A stretch of 64,000 nt of DNA from Coneutiohabitans sp964457925 (GCA_964457925.1 CAYWGH010000002.1:124001-188000), one strand, 5' to 3'. Positions 1 to 9,084 are shown, numbered from the stretch's first letter. Notes: a model not told the origin generated them from the sequence alone. Numbers and translations: made by a program.

Positions 1-1
1 T

Positions 2-391
2 TGCGATATGCTCGGCACGGGCGTGGCGTCTTTCGGCCATATGAGCGGCATGCACATTCAAAATGTCGCGGGCTGGAACGATTATCTCGACATGCTGGCG
101 GCGGGCAAGCTGCCCTTGTATCGCGCGTTTCCGACCACTGCCGAAGAGCGGCTCACCCGCGAGATGATTTTGCAATTGAAGCTCGGCAAGATCAGCGCCG
201 AGTATTTCAAGCGGAAGTTTGCGGCCAGCATCATTGCAGATTTTCGCCCGATGTACGAAACGCTGCAAAATCAGGGCATGCTGCACTTCAATGATCAGCA
301 CGTGGAGTTGACCACGCAGGGTTTGCTGCGCGTCGATCATTTGCTGCACCAGTTTTATGCGCCGAAGTATCGCAACGCGCGCTACACCTGA
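2..391 (+). CDS. HemN-like radical SAM coproporphyrinogen III oxidase, C-terminal fragment
   Basis: Open at the window edge, so only the last ~129 residues are visible; the radical SAM CxxxCxxC core lies outside. The visible part matches the C-terminal HemN domain: a GTGVASFGHM stretch (SAM-core strand followed by the substrate-side loop), then the helical domain with LQLKLGKIS, and a winged-helix-like end with LTTQGLLRVDHLL and a terminal RYT, as in many HemN-type oxidases. The family oxidatively decarboxylates coproporphyrinogen III in anaerobic heme synthesis, but close relatives include HemW heme chaperones and other radical SAM enzymes, so the exact reaction is not settled. The next gene starts 77 bp downstream on the same strand. 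Confidence 0.75.
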   Translation, partial: CDMLGTGVASFGHMSGMHIQNVAGWNDYLDMLAAGKLPLYRAFPTTAEERLTREMILQLKLGKISAEYFKRKFAASIIADFRPMYETLQNQGMLHFNDQHVELTTQGLLRVDHLLHQFYAPKYRNARYT

Positions 392-468
392 TCTTTGTTT
401 GATAAATTATTCCGCCGCCTGACATCGTTTGCGGCGCTGCGGTTGCATAGAATCGCGAGTGGAAAATT

Positions 469-1455
469 ATGACCCCCTTCTTTCGAAATCTTGGCCGTTT
501 AATTTTTCTCCCTGCCCTCCTTTTTCTCCTGAGTTGTCAATCCCAACCGCAATCCCAAGCCGGGTTTCGCGCGGCGCTGCTCTCGCCCGGCCCGGTGAGC
601 GACGCGGGCTGGAACGCCAGCGCTTACGAGGGCTTGCTGCGCATTCGTGACGAGCTCAAAGCTGACATTTCACAAGTCGAGGTCAAAACGCCAGCGCAGT
701 TCGAGCAGGGCTTTCGGGATTATGCGAGCCGCGGCTTCAACGTCGTCTTCGGCCATGGCTTTGAATTTCAGGACGCCGCGGCCGCGGTGGCACCGGATTT
801 TCCCAACACGGTTTTCATCACCAGCAGCGGCACAACTGTGCGCCCGAATGTCGCGCCCATGGTTTTTGAAATTGAACAAGCAACGTATTTGATGGGCGTC
901 ATGGCGGCGATGATGTCGAAATCCGGCAGGGCCGGATGCGTCGGCGGCCTGGAGATTCCCTCGGTCAAAAGCGGGTTTCAGGCGTTGGAGGCGGGCGCGA
1001 AATCCATCAAGCCGGACTTCGTTGTCGTACAGAGTTTCATTGGCAATTGGGAGGATGTAGGCGCAGCGAAGGAGGCAACCCTGGCGTTAATTGATCAAGG
1101 CGCGGATTTTATTTTTCAGAATGCCGATGCGGCCGGCCTGGGGGTATTTCAGGCGGCGCAAGAACGCGGCGTTTATGCGTTCGGTTCGAACAAAGATCAA
1201 AATGCCATCGCGCCACAAGTGATTCTCGCAAGCGCAGTATTGGATGTGCCGCAGGCGTTTTTGAATGTCGCGCAGGCGGTCAAGGAGAATCGCTTCAAGG
1301 CCGAAATCATGCGCATGGGAATGAAGGACAATGTCGTATCGCTGGCGCTCAATCCTGATTTGCAAAGCAGGATTCCCGCGGAAGTGATGGCCAAAGTCGA
1401 AGAAGTCAAAAGGGGTATTCTTGCAGGAGAGATCGCGGTGCCGATGGGGTTTTGA
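469..1455 (+). CDS. BMP family (PnrA-like) substrate-binding lipoprotein
   Basis: 328 aa with a lipoprotein signal: hydrophobic residues 10-21 and a lipobox LLSC with the acylated Cys at 23. The mature part follows the basic membrane protein (BMP) periplasmic-binding fold: SPGPVSDAGWN near the start, FGHGFEFQDAA, the FITSSG strand, and GSNKDQN late in the protein. BMP proteins are solute receptors for nucleoside-type ABC transporters (PnrA/TmpC) or signalling lipoproteins (Med). No permease or ATPase genes lie next to it here, so it may work with an unlinked transporter. Ligand is inferred from family only. Confidence 0.85.
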   Translation: MTPFFRNLGRLIFLPALLFLLSCQSQPQSQAGFRAALLSPGPVSDAGWNASAYEGLLRIRDELKADISQVEVKTPAQFEQGFRDYASRGFNVVFGHGFEFQDAAAAVAPDFPNTVFITSSGTTVRPNVAPMVFEIEQATYLMGVMAAMMSKSGRAGCVGGLEIPSVKSGFQALEAGAKSIKPDFVVVQSFIGNWEDVGAAKEATLALIDQGADFIFQNADAAGLGVFQAAQERGVYAFGSNKDQNAIAPQVILASAVLDVPQAFLNVAQAVKENRFKAEIMRMGMKDNVVSLALNPDLQSRIPAEVMAKVEEVKRGILAGEIAVPMGF

Positions 1456-1496
1456 CGCTGGTGCACTGTCATTGTGATTTGCATACCCAACCCGAG

Positions 1497-1572
1497 TGTC
1501 GTTCCGCAAGGAATCCCATGAAGTTCATGGGGCACCTTCCTTAAGACTTTGCAAGTTCCCTCCAGGATGACA
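1497..1572. repeat. Degenerate short inverted-repeat element, family III copy 1
   Basis: Begins TGTCGTTCCGCAAGGAATC and ends CTCCAGGATGACA, so the ends are imperfect inverted repeats (TGTCRTTCC against GGATGACA). A related but diverged sequence lies at 42623-42693 with the same order of blocks (TGTC.TTC, AAGAATC-like, CAAGTT, CC..GGATGAC). Intergenic, non-coding. Confidence 0.45.
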
Positions 1573-1608
1573 CAATGCAGGATTCACACAAATGAAACTG
1601 ACAGTGTA

Positions 1609-3228
1609 CTACTGGAATGTTTCCCGTTCTTTGTGGCTGACTTTCCCTTTTTTCTCAAATTGCTTTTCGTAAAGCTGTTGCAATCTCCCCAGCGAATCAC
1701 ATTGTTCCGGCGCCTTGTCTTCACGAATGCGTTTGATGCGCGCAAAACGCAGCGCCAGCTTGGAGCGGTAGTGCGGGCTGCGCTGAATCTCGTTGTAAGC
1801 CACTTCCACCACGATCTGCGGGCGTACCTGCACGGTGAAATTCGTTTCAGAGGTTTTCAAACGCTGCAAGTTTTCCGTCATCCATTTGAATTCCGCATCC
1901 GTGAGTCCCTTGAACGTTTTGCCAACCAAGAGAAACTCTCCGCTTTCGTCGTCGCGCACCGCGAGATGATAGTTGGACAGCCAGCCGGTGCGGCGGCCAT
2001 AACCCCAATCTGCCGCCACCACCACGAGATCGAGCGTATCGGCGAGCTTGATCTTGAACCACTTTTTGCCGCGCGCGCCGGGTTGATAGAGGCTCGTCAA
2101 GTCTTTTGCCATTAGACCCTCGTGACCAGATTGCATGGCTTTCTGCAGAAACTCTTCTGCAGAAGTTTTATCGGAGGCCACGAGGCGTTCGGCGAGCAGG
2201 CTTTGATCGCAGATTTCTGCGAGCTTTTGCCAGCGTTCCTGATAGGGTTGATCGATAAGAGACGCACCGTTGAGATAAAGCAGATCGAACAAGTATAGCT
2301 TCACCGGAACGTCTTGTTGCGTTTCTGCGATTTGATGCACGCGTCGGAAGCGCCGCATCAGCTCTTGAAACGGCAATGGCTTGCCGGCAGCATTTACCGG
2401 CACAACTTCGCCTTCGGCGATGAACGAGTCGGCAGTGATCATTGTTTGCGCCCACTCCATCAGCTCCGGCAGGCTCGGCGTGACTTCGCTGAGATGCCGG
2501 CTGAAAATTTTTACCTGCGCTTTGCGCCGGTCGCAGTGAATTTGCACGCGTGCGCCGTCATACTTGAACTCCAGCGCCGTCTGCCCGCCGTGTTCTTTGA
2601 AGACTTCATCAAAATCTTCTGCCAATCCAGCGAGCATGGGTTGAATGGGCCGGAAGAGTTGCATCGAGACTTTATCGAGCGCCGCCTTGCCGTCAACCAA
2701 TCCGAGCCGCGCGACTTCCGCGATATCACCCAGCAATAAAGCGGCGCGGCGCACGAGAGCCAAGTCGGCATCAAGGGCTTCCGCGATGCCCTGCTGCATT
2801 ACGCCTTCCGCGACGCCGTGTTGCATCTCGCCGAAAATCATTTTTACGAGATACTTTTTTTCGTTCGTCGAAACGCGGCCGAGCAAATCTGCCAGCAATT
2901 CTTCCTTGCGCTGGCGCGAGCCTTTGCCGGAAGCGCCGGCAATTTCGGCAAAATGCTGATGCACTTCAAGGATTGACAACGGCGCCTTTTTGCTCTTGAA
3001 GATTTGTACGTCGAGCTTCTGCAACGTGCGCCAGCTTACTTTCAGTGTGCGTTCATCCGTGGCGGAGAAAATCCTGCCCAACAGCAACAACACCGCCGGG
3101 CTGATTTCATCAGGTTGCAGGCTTTTGAGAAACTCGCTGAGCCGCGCGCTTTTTTCCGATTTTTTTGTGGTGGCTTCGAGGTGCTGGCAGAGGGCGGCGA
3201 GGGCGGAGAAGGGAGTTGTGGTTTTCAT
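1609..3228 (-). CDS. ATP-dependent DNA ligase (archaeal LigB-like)
   Basis: 539 aa from the ATG at 3228, which I prefer over an upstream start at 3276 because the longer form reads through remnants of the preceding pseudogene. Adenylation motif I is FKYDG with the nucleophilic Lys at ~222; N-terminal DNA-binding domain occupies ~1-195; nucleotidyltransferase and OB domains follow, with motifs EGEVV, DLLYL and GLMAKDL. Seals nicks in duplex DNA with ATP rather than NAD. Most bacteria rely on NAD-dependent LigA, so this is likely a second ligase for repair; no Ku or LigD polymerase partner lies beside it. The start codon overlaps the TGA of the TIR/TPR remnant (ATGA). Confidence 0.92.
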   Translation of the reverse strand: MKTTTPFSALAALCQHLEATTKKSEKSARLSEFLKSLQPDEISPAVLLLLGRIFSATDERTLKVSWRTLQKLDVQIFKSKKAPLSILEVHQHFAEIAGASGKGSRQRKEELLADLLGRVSTNEKKYLVKMIFGEMQHGVAEGVMQQGIAEALDADLALVRRAALLLGDIAEVARLGLVDGKAALDKVSMQLFRPIQPMLAGLAEDFDEVFKEHGGQTALEFKYDGARVQIHCDRRKAQVKIFSRHLSEVTPSLPELMEWAQTMITADSFIAEGEVVPVNAAGKPLPFQELMRRFRRVHQIAETQQDVPVKLYLFDLLYLNGASLIDQPYQERWQKLAEICDQSLLAERLVASDKTSAEEFLQKAMQSGHEGLMAKDLTSLYQPGARGKKWFKIKLADTLDLVVVAADWGYGRRTGWLSNYHLAVRDDESGEFLLVGKTFKGLTDAEFKWMTENLQRLKTSETNFTVQVRPQIVVEVAYNEIQRSPHYRSKLALRFARIKRIREDKAPEQCDSLGRLQQLYEKQFEKKGKVSHKERETFQ

Positions 3229-3747
3229 GGTTCTTGCCCAATTTGCGCTGCCATCTCCCTCACCTCGAAATCCCAACGGGGCATTTTCCTCTTGTCGATC
3301 AGCTCTTTGGCTTTGGCCAAGCTTTCCCGCGCTTTGTCTTTTTCACCCATGGCCGGATGCAAGCGGGCGTATTCCAAACGGCAATCGGCCTCGTGCGAGC
3401 GCACGCCGCTGGAGTTTTGTTTGCTTCAACGATTTCGAAAATAAACTCTGCCACTTCAGTAAAAACTTCGTCCCAATTATCTTTGAAATCGTTTGCTGCG
3501 TTTTTCCGTCACGCGGGAGCATTTGCAGTTGCTTCAGCCAGGAGACGGCTTTCCATGCACAAGCCCGCACAAGAACCGGAGTCAGCGTCATGCCGTCATT
3601 CTTGCGGCGTTCCAGCAGATAGGGAATTTCTTCCTTCCAGATGGTGATTTGCCCTTGCTGCTCTAAAACTTTGAGATGAGGCCGCAGGCGATCTTTCCAG
3701 ATTTCGTCTTTGTGGCTGTAGCTGATAAAAACAGTGGGTTGACTCAT
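3225..3747 (-). pseudogene. Broken TIR-domain protein with TPR-like C-terminus
   Basis: The first ~80 codons read MSQPTVFISYSHKDE...LEQQGQITIW, a classic TIR start, but then jump straight to KEEIPYLLERRKNDG and CAWKAVSWLKQLQMLPRDGK, the TIR C-terminal part. About 45 residues that normally carry the BB loop region and catalytic Glu are missing. After PRDGK the frame breaks: AANDFKDNWDEVF...EFIFEIVEAN continues in another frame, and EADCRLEYARLHPAMGEKDKARE...AKELIDKRKMP, a TPR-like helix pair, in a third frame ending at the TGA at 3225-3227. At least one in-frame deletion and two frameshifts make a functional NADase or signalling TIR unlikely. Confidence 0.8.
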
Positions 3748-3786
3748 TTTCCCCAGAAGTTGAAATGGTAAAAAACAATTTATCGC

Positions 3787-3993
3787 TTACAGTTCTCCAT
3801 CCTCAATTTCAGCAAGCTTCATAAGATGCTTGAGCAAGCCAATTTTGAGCGCTTAAATCCCATGAATCGGCACAGAAATTCGCGCGGGGTTGCCGGGCTT
3901 GACATAAACATGGTGGCTTCCTTTGATGCGTTTCAGTTGCCAGCCTTTCCTTTCGAGGAGCCGGGCCAATTCTTTCCCCGAGATGCTTTTCAC
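3787..3993 (-). pseudogene. hicA: hicA mRNA-interferase toxin gene with premature stop
   Basis: Reading from the GTG at 3993 gives VKSISGKELARLLERKGWQ..., then KGSHHVYVKPG and ISVPIHGI: the HicA double-stranded-RNA-binding-like fold, including the catalytic His in GSHH. Codon 47 is TAA (3853-3855). The same frame then resumes ALKIGLLKHLMK and AEIEDGEL to a natural stop at 3787. Intact homologues have a residue pair such as NK at this point. The GTG overlaps the hicB stop (GTGA), the normal HicBA coupling. The 46-residue product keeps the catalytic His but lacks the last helix, so it is probably inactive, though a sequencing error cannot be excluded. Confidence 0.8.
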
Positions 3994-4202
3994 ACAGCCA
4001 CCTCCAGAATTTTGTCTCCTTCGGAGATTTCATGTTCGGAAATGTCTACGGATAAACAGGCTTCAACCGCCTCATAAATATTGGCAAGAAGCTCTTCAAA
4101 CGTTTCGCCTTGGGTCGCGCAGCCTGCGATGGCCGGAACTTCGGCCCAATAACCGCCTTCTTCGGCTTGGTGTATGATGACCTTGAGTTTCATTTTTTCC
4201 AT
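3990..4202 (-). CDS. hicB: HicB-like antitoxin
   Basis: 70 aa; the partial RNase H fold of HicB antitoxins is seen in KVIIHQAEEGGYWAEVPAIAGCATQGETFEELLANIYEAVE (shown in two parts: KVIIHQAEEGGYWAEVP, then AGCATQGETFEELL). No DNA-binding C-terminal HTH is present, so it is the short HicB type. GGAG sits just upstream of the ATG at 4202; a second ATG at 4193 is also possible. It would neutralise HicA, but the downstream hicA carries an early stop, so this may now be an orphan antitoxin. Confidence 0.85.
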   Translation of the reverse strand: MEKMKLKVIIHQAEEGGYWAEVPAIAGCATQGETFEELLANIYEAVEACLSVDISEHEISEGDKILEVAV

Positions 4203-4321
4203 TTCTCCATTTGCTATGCGAAACAGTTCATCCGCAACGACAAATCAAGCAAGTCTTTGCCGGATTATCTTTTACGCCGCAGATTATGAAATCAGCGAAC
4301 AAGAGACAACAAAAATTCCCT

Positions 4322-7300
4322 TCACTTCACTCTTACCACCACGATCGTCATATCATCATGCCGCTCGGCATTGCCGGTAAAGCTCTGCACTTTCTGCGCC
4401 AGGGCGTCGATGATTTCTGCTGCGGAGAGAGTGTCAGGCAGGGGGCGCAACAGGCGCTCCAGGCGCGGGTAATCGAACAATTCTTCTTTTGTGTTCATGG
4501 CTTCCGGCAAACCGTCGGTGTAAAACACCAACACGTCGCCGGATTGCAAGGCCAGCTCGGCTTCCTGGTAGTTGACTTCCTCTTGAATGCCGAGCGGAAA
4601 ATGCGCGCCGTCAACTTTGAGATAGATCATCTCGCCGCCGCGGCGCAACAACGGCCGGGTGAGGCCGGCATTGGCGAAGCGCAAGATCTTGGTTATGGGA
4701 TTGATGGTGGCGAACAACATTGCGGTGAAGGCATTGGCCGGGGTTTTCCAATACATCGCGCGATTGATGTTTTGCATGATGGCATGCGGCGAGCGATTGT
4801 GGCCGATTTCGGCGCTCACCATGCCGCTCGTCATCACCGCCGTCATCGCGCCTTTCATGGCCTTGTCGCTGACATCCACCAACATTAAACCGAATTGGTT
4901 CTTGTCAAAATCCAGCCAGAAGTAATCGAAGAAATCGCCACCCACGGCCTCCGCCGGCTGGCAAATACCGGCGATGTCGAAGCCCGCCACCTGCGGCGCC
5001 GCGGTCGGCATCAGACCCATTTGCATCTCATGCGCCGCTTTCAGCTCGTTAACAATTCGTTCCTTTTCCAATCTTGCTTCCAGCTTGCGGCGATAACTGC
5101 CATAAGCCAGGCCGAGCACGGCAAGGCCTGCGAGCGAGAGAAACCACCAGGTTTTCCAAAACGGCGGGGTCACGACTATTTTGATACTCGCGCCCTCCTC
5201 GTTCCACACGCCGTCGTGATTGGAGCCTTTGACGCGAAAGAGATATTCGCCGCCGTCGAGATTGGTGTAACTGGCGTAGCGCCGCGTGCCGCAGTAGATC
5301 CAATCCTCGTCAAAACCTTCGAGCTTGTAAGCATATTGATTTTTGCGGGGATTGGTGTAATCCAGCGCGGCAAAAGCAAATGAGAAGAAGCTGTCGCGAT
5401 ACGTCAGCGTAATCTTATCGGAGGAGGAGATGGCTTTCTCCAGCGGTACGAGCCGGTCGAATTTTTCGAAAGCAGTCAAGACAATCGGCGGGGTATACGG
5501 ATTATCGCGTACGCGGCGCGGATAAAAACGATTGAAGCCGTTGATGCCGCCGAAGAACATTTCGCCGTTACGGCTTTTGAAATAAGCGCCTTGATTGAAC
5601 TCCTTGCTTTGCAAGCCGTCATCAACGTCGTAATTGCGGAATATTCCTGTTGCCGGATTGAATTTCGACAAGCCGTTGTTCGTGCTCAGCCAAAGATGGC
5701 CGTCATCGTCGCCGAGAATGCCGTAGATCACGTTGTTCGGCAAGCCGTCTTTTTCAGTGAAATACGTGAACTCGCCGGTTGCGCGATTCAGGCGATTGAG
5801 GCCGCCGCCCCAGGTTCCCACCCAAAGCGACTGGTTGATGCTGTCGGGATCGGAGTAGATCGCAAACACACGGTTGTTGCTCAAGCCTTTGGGATTGGGG
5901 AATTTTTGCTGATAACGCAGGAAGCGTACCGGCGCGAGCGAGGCGCCGTTGGTTGATAAGGCCGCTTCATCCAACACGAGTTGATTCAAACCGTCATCGG
6001 TGCCAATCCACAAGCTGCGGCTGCTGCCATTGGCCGTCGGCTCAACATAAAGGGCATAAATGCGATCGTTGCTCAAACTGGCGGAATCCGCCGGATTGTG
6101 CCGGAAGCGTTGAAAGCGCTCGGTCTTCGGATCGAAGCGATTGAGCCCGGCGCTGCCCGTGCCGATCCAAAGAAACGATTTGTCGCCATGACGTGTTTCG
6201 GCAATGGCGCTTATACCATTTTCGCTCAGGCTGTTGGGATTCGCGGGATCGCGCAAGTAGCGCTTGAAACGTTTTTGTCCGGGCAGCATTTTATTCAAAC
6301 CGACGCCGGTGCCGACCCACAGCGCACCCTGGTGATCTTGATAAATCGCAGCAACGCCGTTGCTGCTCAAGCTGGCCGGGTTCGCGGGGTTGTGGCGATG
6401 TGGAATGAACGCCTCGCGAGACGCGTCATATTGATAGAGTCCCCCGCCGCCGGTGCCGATCCACAAGCTGGTTTTATCGCCCTCGCGCGCTTCGTGAATC
6501 GCCATCACCATGTTATGTCCCAGGCTTTTCGGATTCACGGGGTCATGGCGGACGTGTATGAATTTATGTCTGGCCGGGCTGAATTTGTTGAGGCCGCCGC
6601 CGTAGGTGCCGATCCAGAGCGCGCCGGATTTGTCCTCATAAAGCGACCAAACATCGTCGTTACTTAAACTGCCGGGATTCGTTTCGTCGTGCTGGTGATG
6701 AATGAAATGCTGTGTTTGCGCATCGAATTTCTCCAGCCCGCCGCTCGTGCCAATCCAAACTGTGCTGTCGCGCTGAGAAATCAGGATGGGCCGGACGGTG
6801 TTGTTGCTCAAGCTGGCGGGATTGCTGGGATTGTGCAAATAACGGGTGAACGTCTGTGTGGTTGGATCAAAGCGATTCAGGCCGCCGCCGAACGTGGCAA
6901 GCCAGAGTATACCGTTCGCCTCCTCCGCGATTGACCAAACGCGATTGTCGCTCAAACTTTGCAGGTTATTCGGATCATGCCGGTAACGAATAAACGCAAC
7001 CTCGGAATTTTCTCCGCGGCTTTCGTTGCTCAGCACAAGCCGGTTAAGGCCGTTGAGGGTTGCAATCCAGAGCGTCGTTGCATTGTTTTGATAGGAGACA
7101 TGCAGCGAACGGACTTGGTTGCTGCTCAAACTGGCGGGGTTGTTGGCATCGCGTTGATAGCGAATAAAACGCTGTGATTCGTGATCAAAGCGGTTCAGCC
7201 CGCCTCCTTGTGTGCCGACCCATAATGCGGTTGCCTCGCCATCACGAGTTTCACAAATCGCGGTGACGGTATTGTGGCTCAGGCTGTGAGGATTATCGGG

Positions 7301-7678
7301 GTCGTGATGATAGCGAGTGATTTTTTCGTAACGGGGATCGAAGCGGCATAACCCCTCCCGAGTACCGATCCACAGCATGCCCGCGCTGTCTTCAAAAAGC
7401 GCTTGAATAGTGTTATCGGAAAGGGAGTTGGGATTTTGCAGATCGTGTTTGTAGACGACGAAGTCATAGCCGTCAAATTTGTTCAGACCGTCATACGTGC
7501 CGAACCACATGAAGCCCTTGCGATCCTGCAGAATGCATGTCACAACGCTTTGCGAGAGGCCCTGTTCGAGCGAAATGTGCTCAAAGATGATGGGGTTGGG
7601 CTGAGCGAATAGATTGGCCGCCAGCCTTAGCGAAAGTACAAACGCAACGATTGCGGCGTTCCGGAATTGCAGGGTCAT
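4322..7678 (-). CDS. Two-component-type propeller sensor with Y_Y_Y domain and PP2C (SpoIIE/RsbU) phosphatase output
   Basis: 1118 aa. Signal peptide 1-25; two seven-blade propellers made of ~14 repeats of the LWIGT..GGGLNRFD...Y.HDP.NP.SLS type (~30-730); Y_Y_Y immunoglobulin-like domain (~745-830); one membrane helix (~842-862); a short coiled coil; and a SpoIIE-type PP2C domain (~890-1118). Metal-binding acidic residues are all present (GGDFFD, DVSDK, FYTDG, HDDMT). This architecture is normally seen on hybrid histidine kinases sensing polysaccharides in the periplasm; here the output is a serine/threonine phosphatase, so a periplasmic signal likely ends in dephosphorylation of an anti-sigma antagonist-like partner. 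No partner switch genes lie next to it. Confidence 0.9.
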   Translation of the reverse strand: MTLQFRNAAIVAFVLSLRLAANLFAQPNPIIFEHISLEQGLSQSVVTCILQDRKGFMWFGTYDGLNKFDGYDFVVYKHDLQNPNSLSDNTIQALFEDSAGMLWIGTREGLCRFDPRYEKITRYHHDPDNPHSLSHNTVTAICETRDGEATALWVGTQGGGLNRFDHESQRFIRYQRDANNPASLSSNQVRSLHVSYQNNATTLWIATLNGLNRLVLSNESRGENSEVAFIRYRHDPNNLQSLSDNRVWSIAEEANGILWLATFGGGLNRFDPTTQTFTRYLHNPSNPASLSNNTVRPILISQRDSTVWIGTSGGLEKFDAQTQHFIHHQHDETNPGSLSNDDVWSLYEDKSGALWIGTYGGGLNKFSPARHKFIHVRHDPVNPKSLGHNMVMAIHEAREGDKTSLWIGTGGGGLYQYDASREAFIPHRHNPANPASLSSNGVAAIYQDHQGALWVGTGVGLNKMLPGQKRFKRYLRDPANPNSLSENGISAIAETRHGDKSFLWIGTGSAGLNRFDPKTERFQRFRHNPADSASLSNDRIYALYVEPTANGSSRSLWIGTDDGLNQLVLDEAALSTNGASLAPVRFLRYQQKFPNPKGLSNNRVFAIYSDPDSINQSLWVGTWGGGLNRLNRATGEFTYFTEKDGLPNNVIYGILGDDDGHLWLSTNNGLSKFNPATGIFRNYDVDDGLQSKEFNQGAYFKSRNGEMFFGGINGFNRFYPRRVRDNPYTPPIVLTAFEKFDRLVPLEKAISSSDKITLTYRDSFFSFAFAALDYTNPRKNQYAYKLEGFDEDWIYCGTRRYASYTNLDGGEYLFRVKGSNHDGVWNEEGASIKIVVTPPFWKTWWFLSLAGLAVLGLAYGSYRRKLEARLEKERIVNELKAAHEMQMGLMPTAAPQVAGFDIAGICQPAEAVGGDFFDYFWLDFDKNQFGLMLVDVSDKAMKGAMTAVMTSGMVSAEIGHNRSPHAIMQNINRAMYWKTPANAFTAMLFATINPITKILRFANAGLTRPLLRRGGEMIYLKVDGAHFPLGIQEEVNYQEAELALQSGDVLVFYTDGLPEAMNTKEELFDYPRLERLLRPLPDTLSAAEIIDALAQKVQSFTGNAERHDDMTIVVVRVK

Positions 7679-7772
7679 GATTGAAGACGTCAGACATTCT
7701 CAGGTGATAACCAATTTTTTGTCGGGTTAACTGGAATGCCAATGAATTTCAGAACTCGTTTGTAATTTATTC

Positions 7773-8828
7773 TTACAACCTCGCTAAGAACTCGTCGAAT
7801 AAAAATCCCGTGTCCACCGGGCCGGGCGAGGCTTCGGGATGAAATTGCACGCCGCTGAACGGTTTGCTGCGGTGGCGCACGCCTTCATTGGTGCCGTCAT
7901 TCGCGTTGAAAAACCACGGCTCCCAATCCTGCGGCAGCGAATCTTCATCGACAGCGTAGCCATGATTTTGGGAGGTAATGAAGCAGCGTTTGCTGCCTAC
8001 CAGCACGCAAGGCTGATTTTGGCTGCGATGGCCGTATTTGAGCTTGAAGGTATTGGCCCCGGCTGCCAGGCCTAGAATCTGGCTGCCCAGACAAACACCG
8101 AAAATCGGAATGTCTTGCGCAAAAAGTTTGCGCACGGTGGCAATGGTGGCGCCGCACATTTTGGGATCACCCGGGCCGTTTGAGATTAACACGCCGTCAC
8201 ATTTTTCTTTCTCCACCGGCCAGTCCCACGGCACAACGGTAACGGCAACGCCGCGCGCCACCAGTGAACGAATGATGTTGTTCTTGCAGCCGCAATCGAT
8301 CACCACGACGCGTTTTTTGCCGTTGCCGTAATTCACGGGCTTCGTCACACTCACTTCCGCCACGAGATTGTCGCGATTGGGATCGTGAAATTCCGCAATC
8401 TCCTCCTCCTGAATGAGTTTGCCGAGCATACAGCCGTGTGTGCGCAGTTTTTGCGTAAGCTGGCGCGTATCAACGCCCGCGATTGCCGGAACCCCGTTTG
8501 CTTTCAGCCAACTATCCAATGAGTTTCGCGCATTCCAATGGCTGAACTCGGTCGAATATTCCGAAACAATCAATCCGGAAATTTGTATGCGGGTGGACTC
8601 GAATGCGGACTCCAGACCCATTTGAGCCGGTGATCCGGGCACGCCATAATTGCCGATCAACGGATAGGTGAGCACGAGAATCTGGCCGCGATAGGAAGGA
8701 TCCGTGAAACACTCCGGATAACCAACCATGCCGGTGTTGAACACCACTTCGCCGGCAATCGAGGCGGGCGCGCCAAAAGCATTGCCGGTGAATACACTGC
8801 CGTCTGCAAGTAGAAGTTTTGCGGTCAT
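7773..8828 (-). CDS. carA: Carbamoyl-phosphate synthase small subunit
   Basis: 351 aa, normal length. N-terminal CarA domain (1-~150) with NTGMVGYPECFTDPSY; C-terminal class I glutamine amidotransferase domain with nucleophile Cys 246 in GVCLGSQ and the His330/Glu332 pair in FHPEA. Supplies ammonia from glutamine to CarB for carbamoyl phosphate, shared by pyrimidine and arginine synthesis. carB is not in the window. It is the last gene of a minus-strand run with pyrK, pyrD, cdsA and a DUF5989 gene, and its ATG lies 1 bp after the upstream TAA, which suggests translational coupling. Confidence 0.97.
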   Translation of the reverse strand: MTAKLLLADGSVFTGNAFGAPASIAGEVVFNTGMVGYPECFTDPSYRGQILVLTYPLIGNYGVPGSPAQMGLESAFESTRIQISGLIVSEYSTEFSHWNARNSLDSWLKANGVPAIAGVDTRQLTQKLRTHGCMLGKLIQEEEIAEFHDPNRDNLVAEVSVTKPVNYGNGKKRVVVIDCGCKNNIIRSLVARGVAVTVVPWDWPVEKEKCDGVLISNGPGDPKMCGATIATVRKLFAQDIPIFGVCLGSQILGLAAGANTFKLKYGHRSQNQPCVLVGSKRCFITSQNHGYAVDEDSLPQDWEPWFFNANDGTNEGVRHRSKPFSGVQFHPEASPGPVDTGFLFDEFLARL

Positions 8829-8829
8829 T

Positions 8830-8988
8830 TTAGAATAGGGAATAAATAAACGGGGCCAATGCCGACCCTTCGGTCAACACAATGATCAAGCTGAGCGCCA
8901 GTAAGATGAACATAATCGGCGCCAGCCACCATTTTTTGCGCACACGCATGAACTCCCAAAACTCAGCGAGGATGGAGAGTTTGCTCAT
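8830..8988 (-). CDS. DUF5989-like small membrane protein
   Basis: 52 aa from the ATG at 8988, which has a strong GGAGGTTT ribosome-binding site 2-9 bp upstream; a longer frame to 9084 is possible but lacks such a site and begins inside the cdsA stop. Sequence: a basic amphipathic N-terminus (LAEFWEFMRVRKKWW) and one membrane helix (PIMFILLALSLIIVL). DUF5989 proteins of this size are usually encoded with a carbamoyltransferase and a SxtJ-like membrane protein; here the partner is carA. Function unknown. Confidence 0.75.
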   Translation of the reverse strand: MSKLSILAEFWEFMRVRKKWWLAPIMFILLALSLIIVLTEGSALAPFIYSLF

Positions 8989-9084
8989 GAAAACCTCCAA
9001 ACAAGTGAATGGAATTTTGGAGTGATGGAGAATTGGATTGCGGAGGCGGCCACGCGCCCTCAATCCATTAATCCAAAAATCCAT

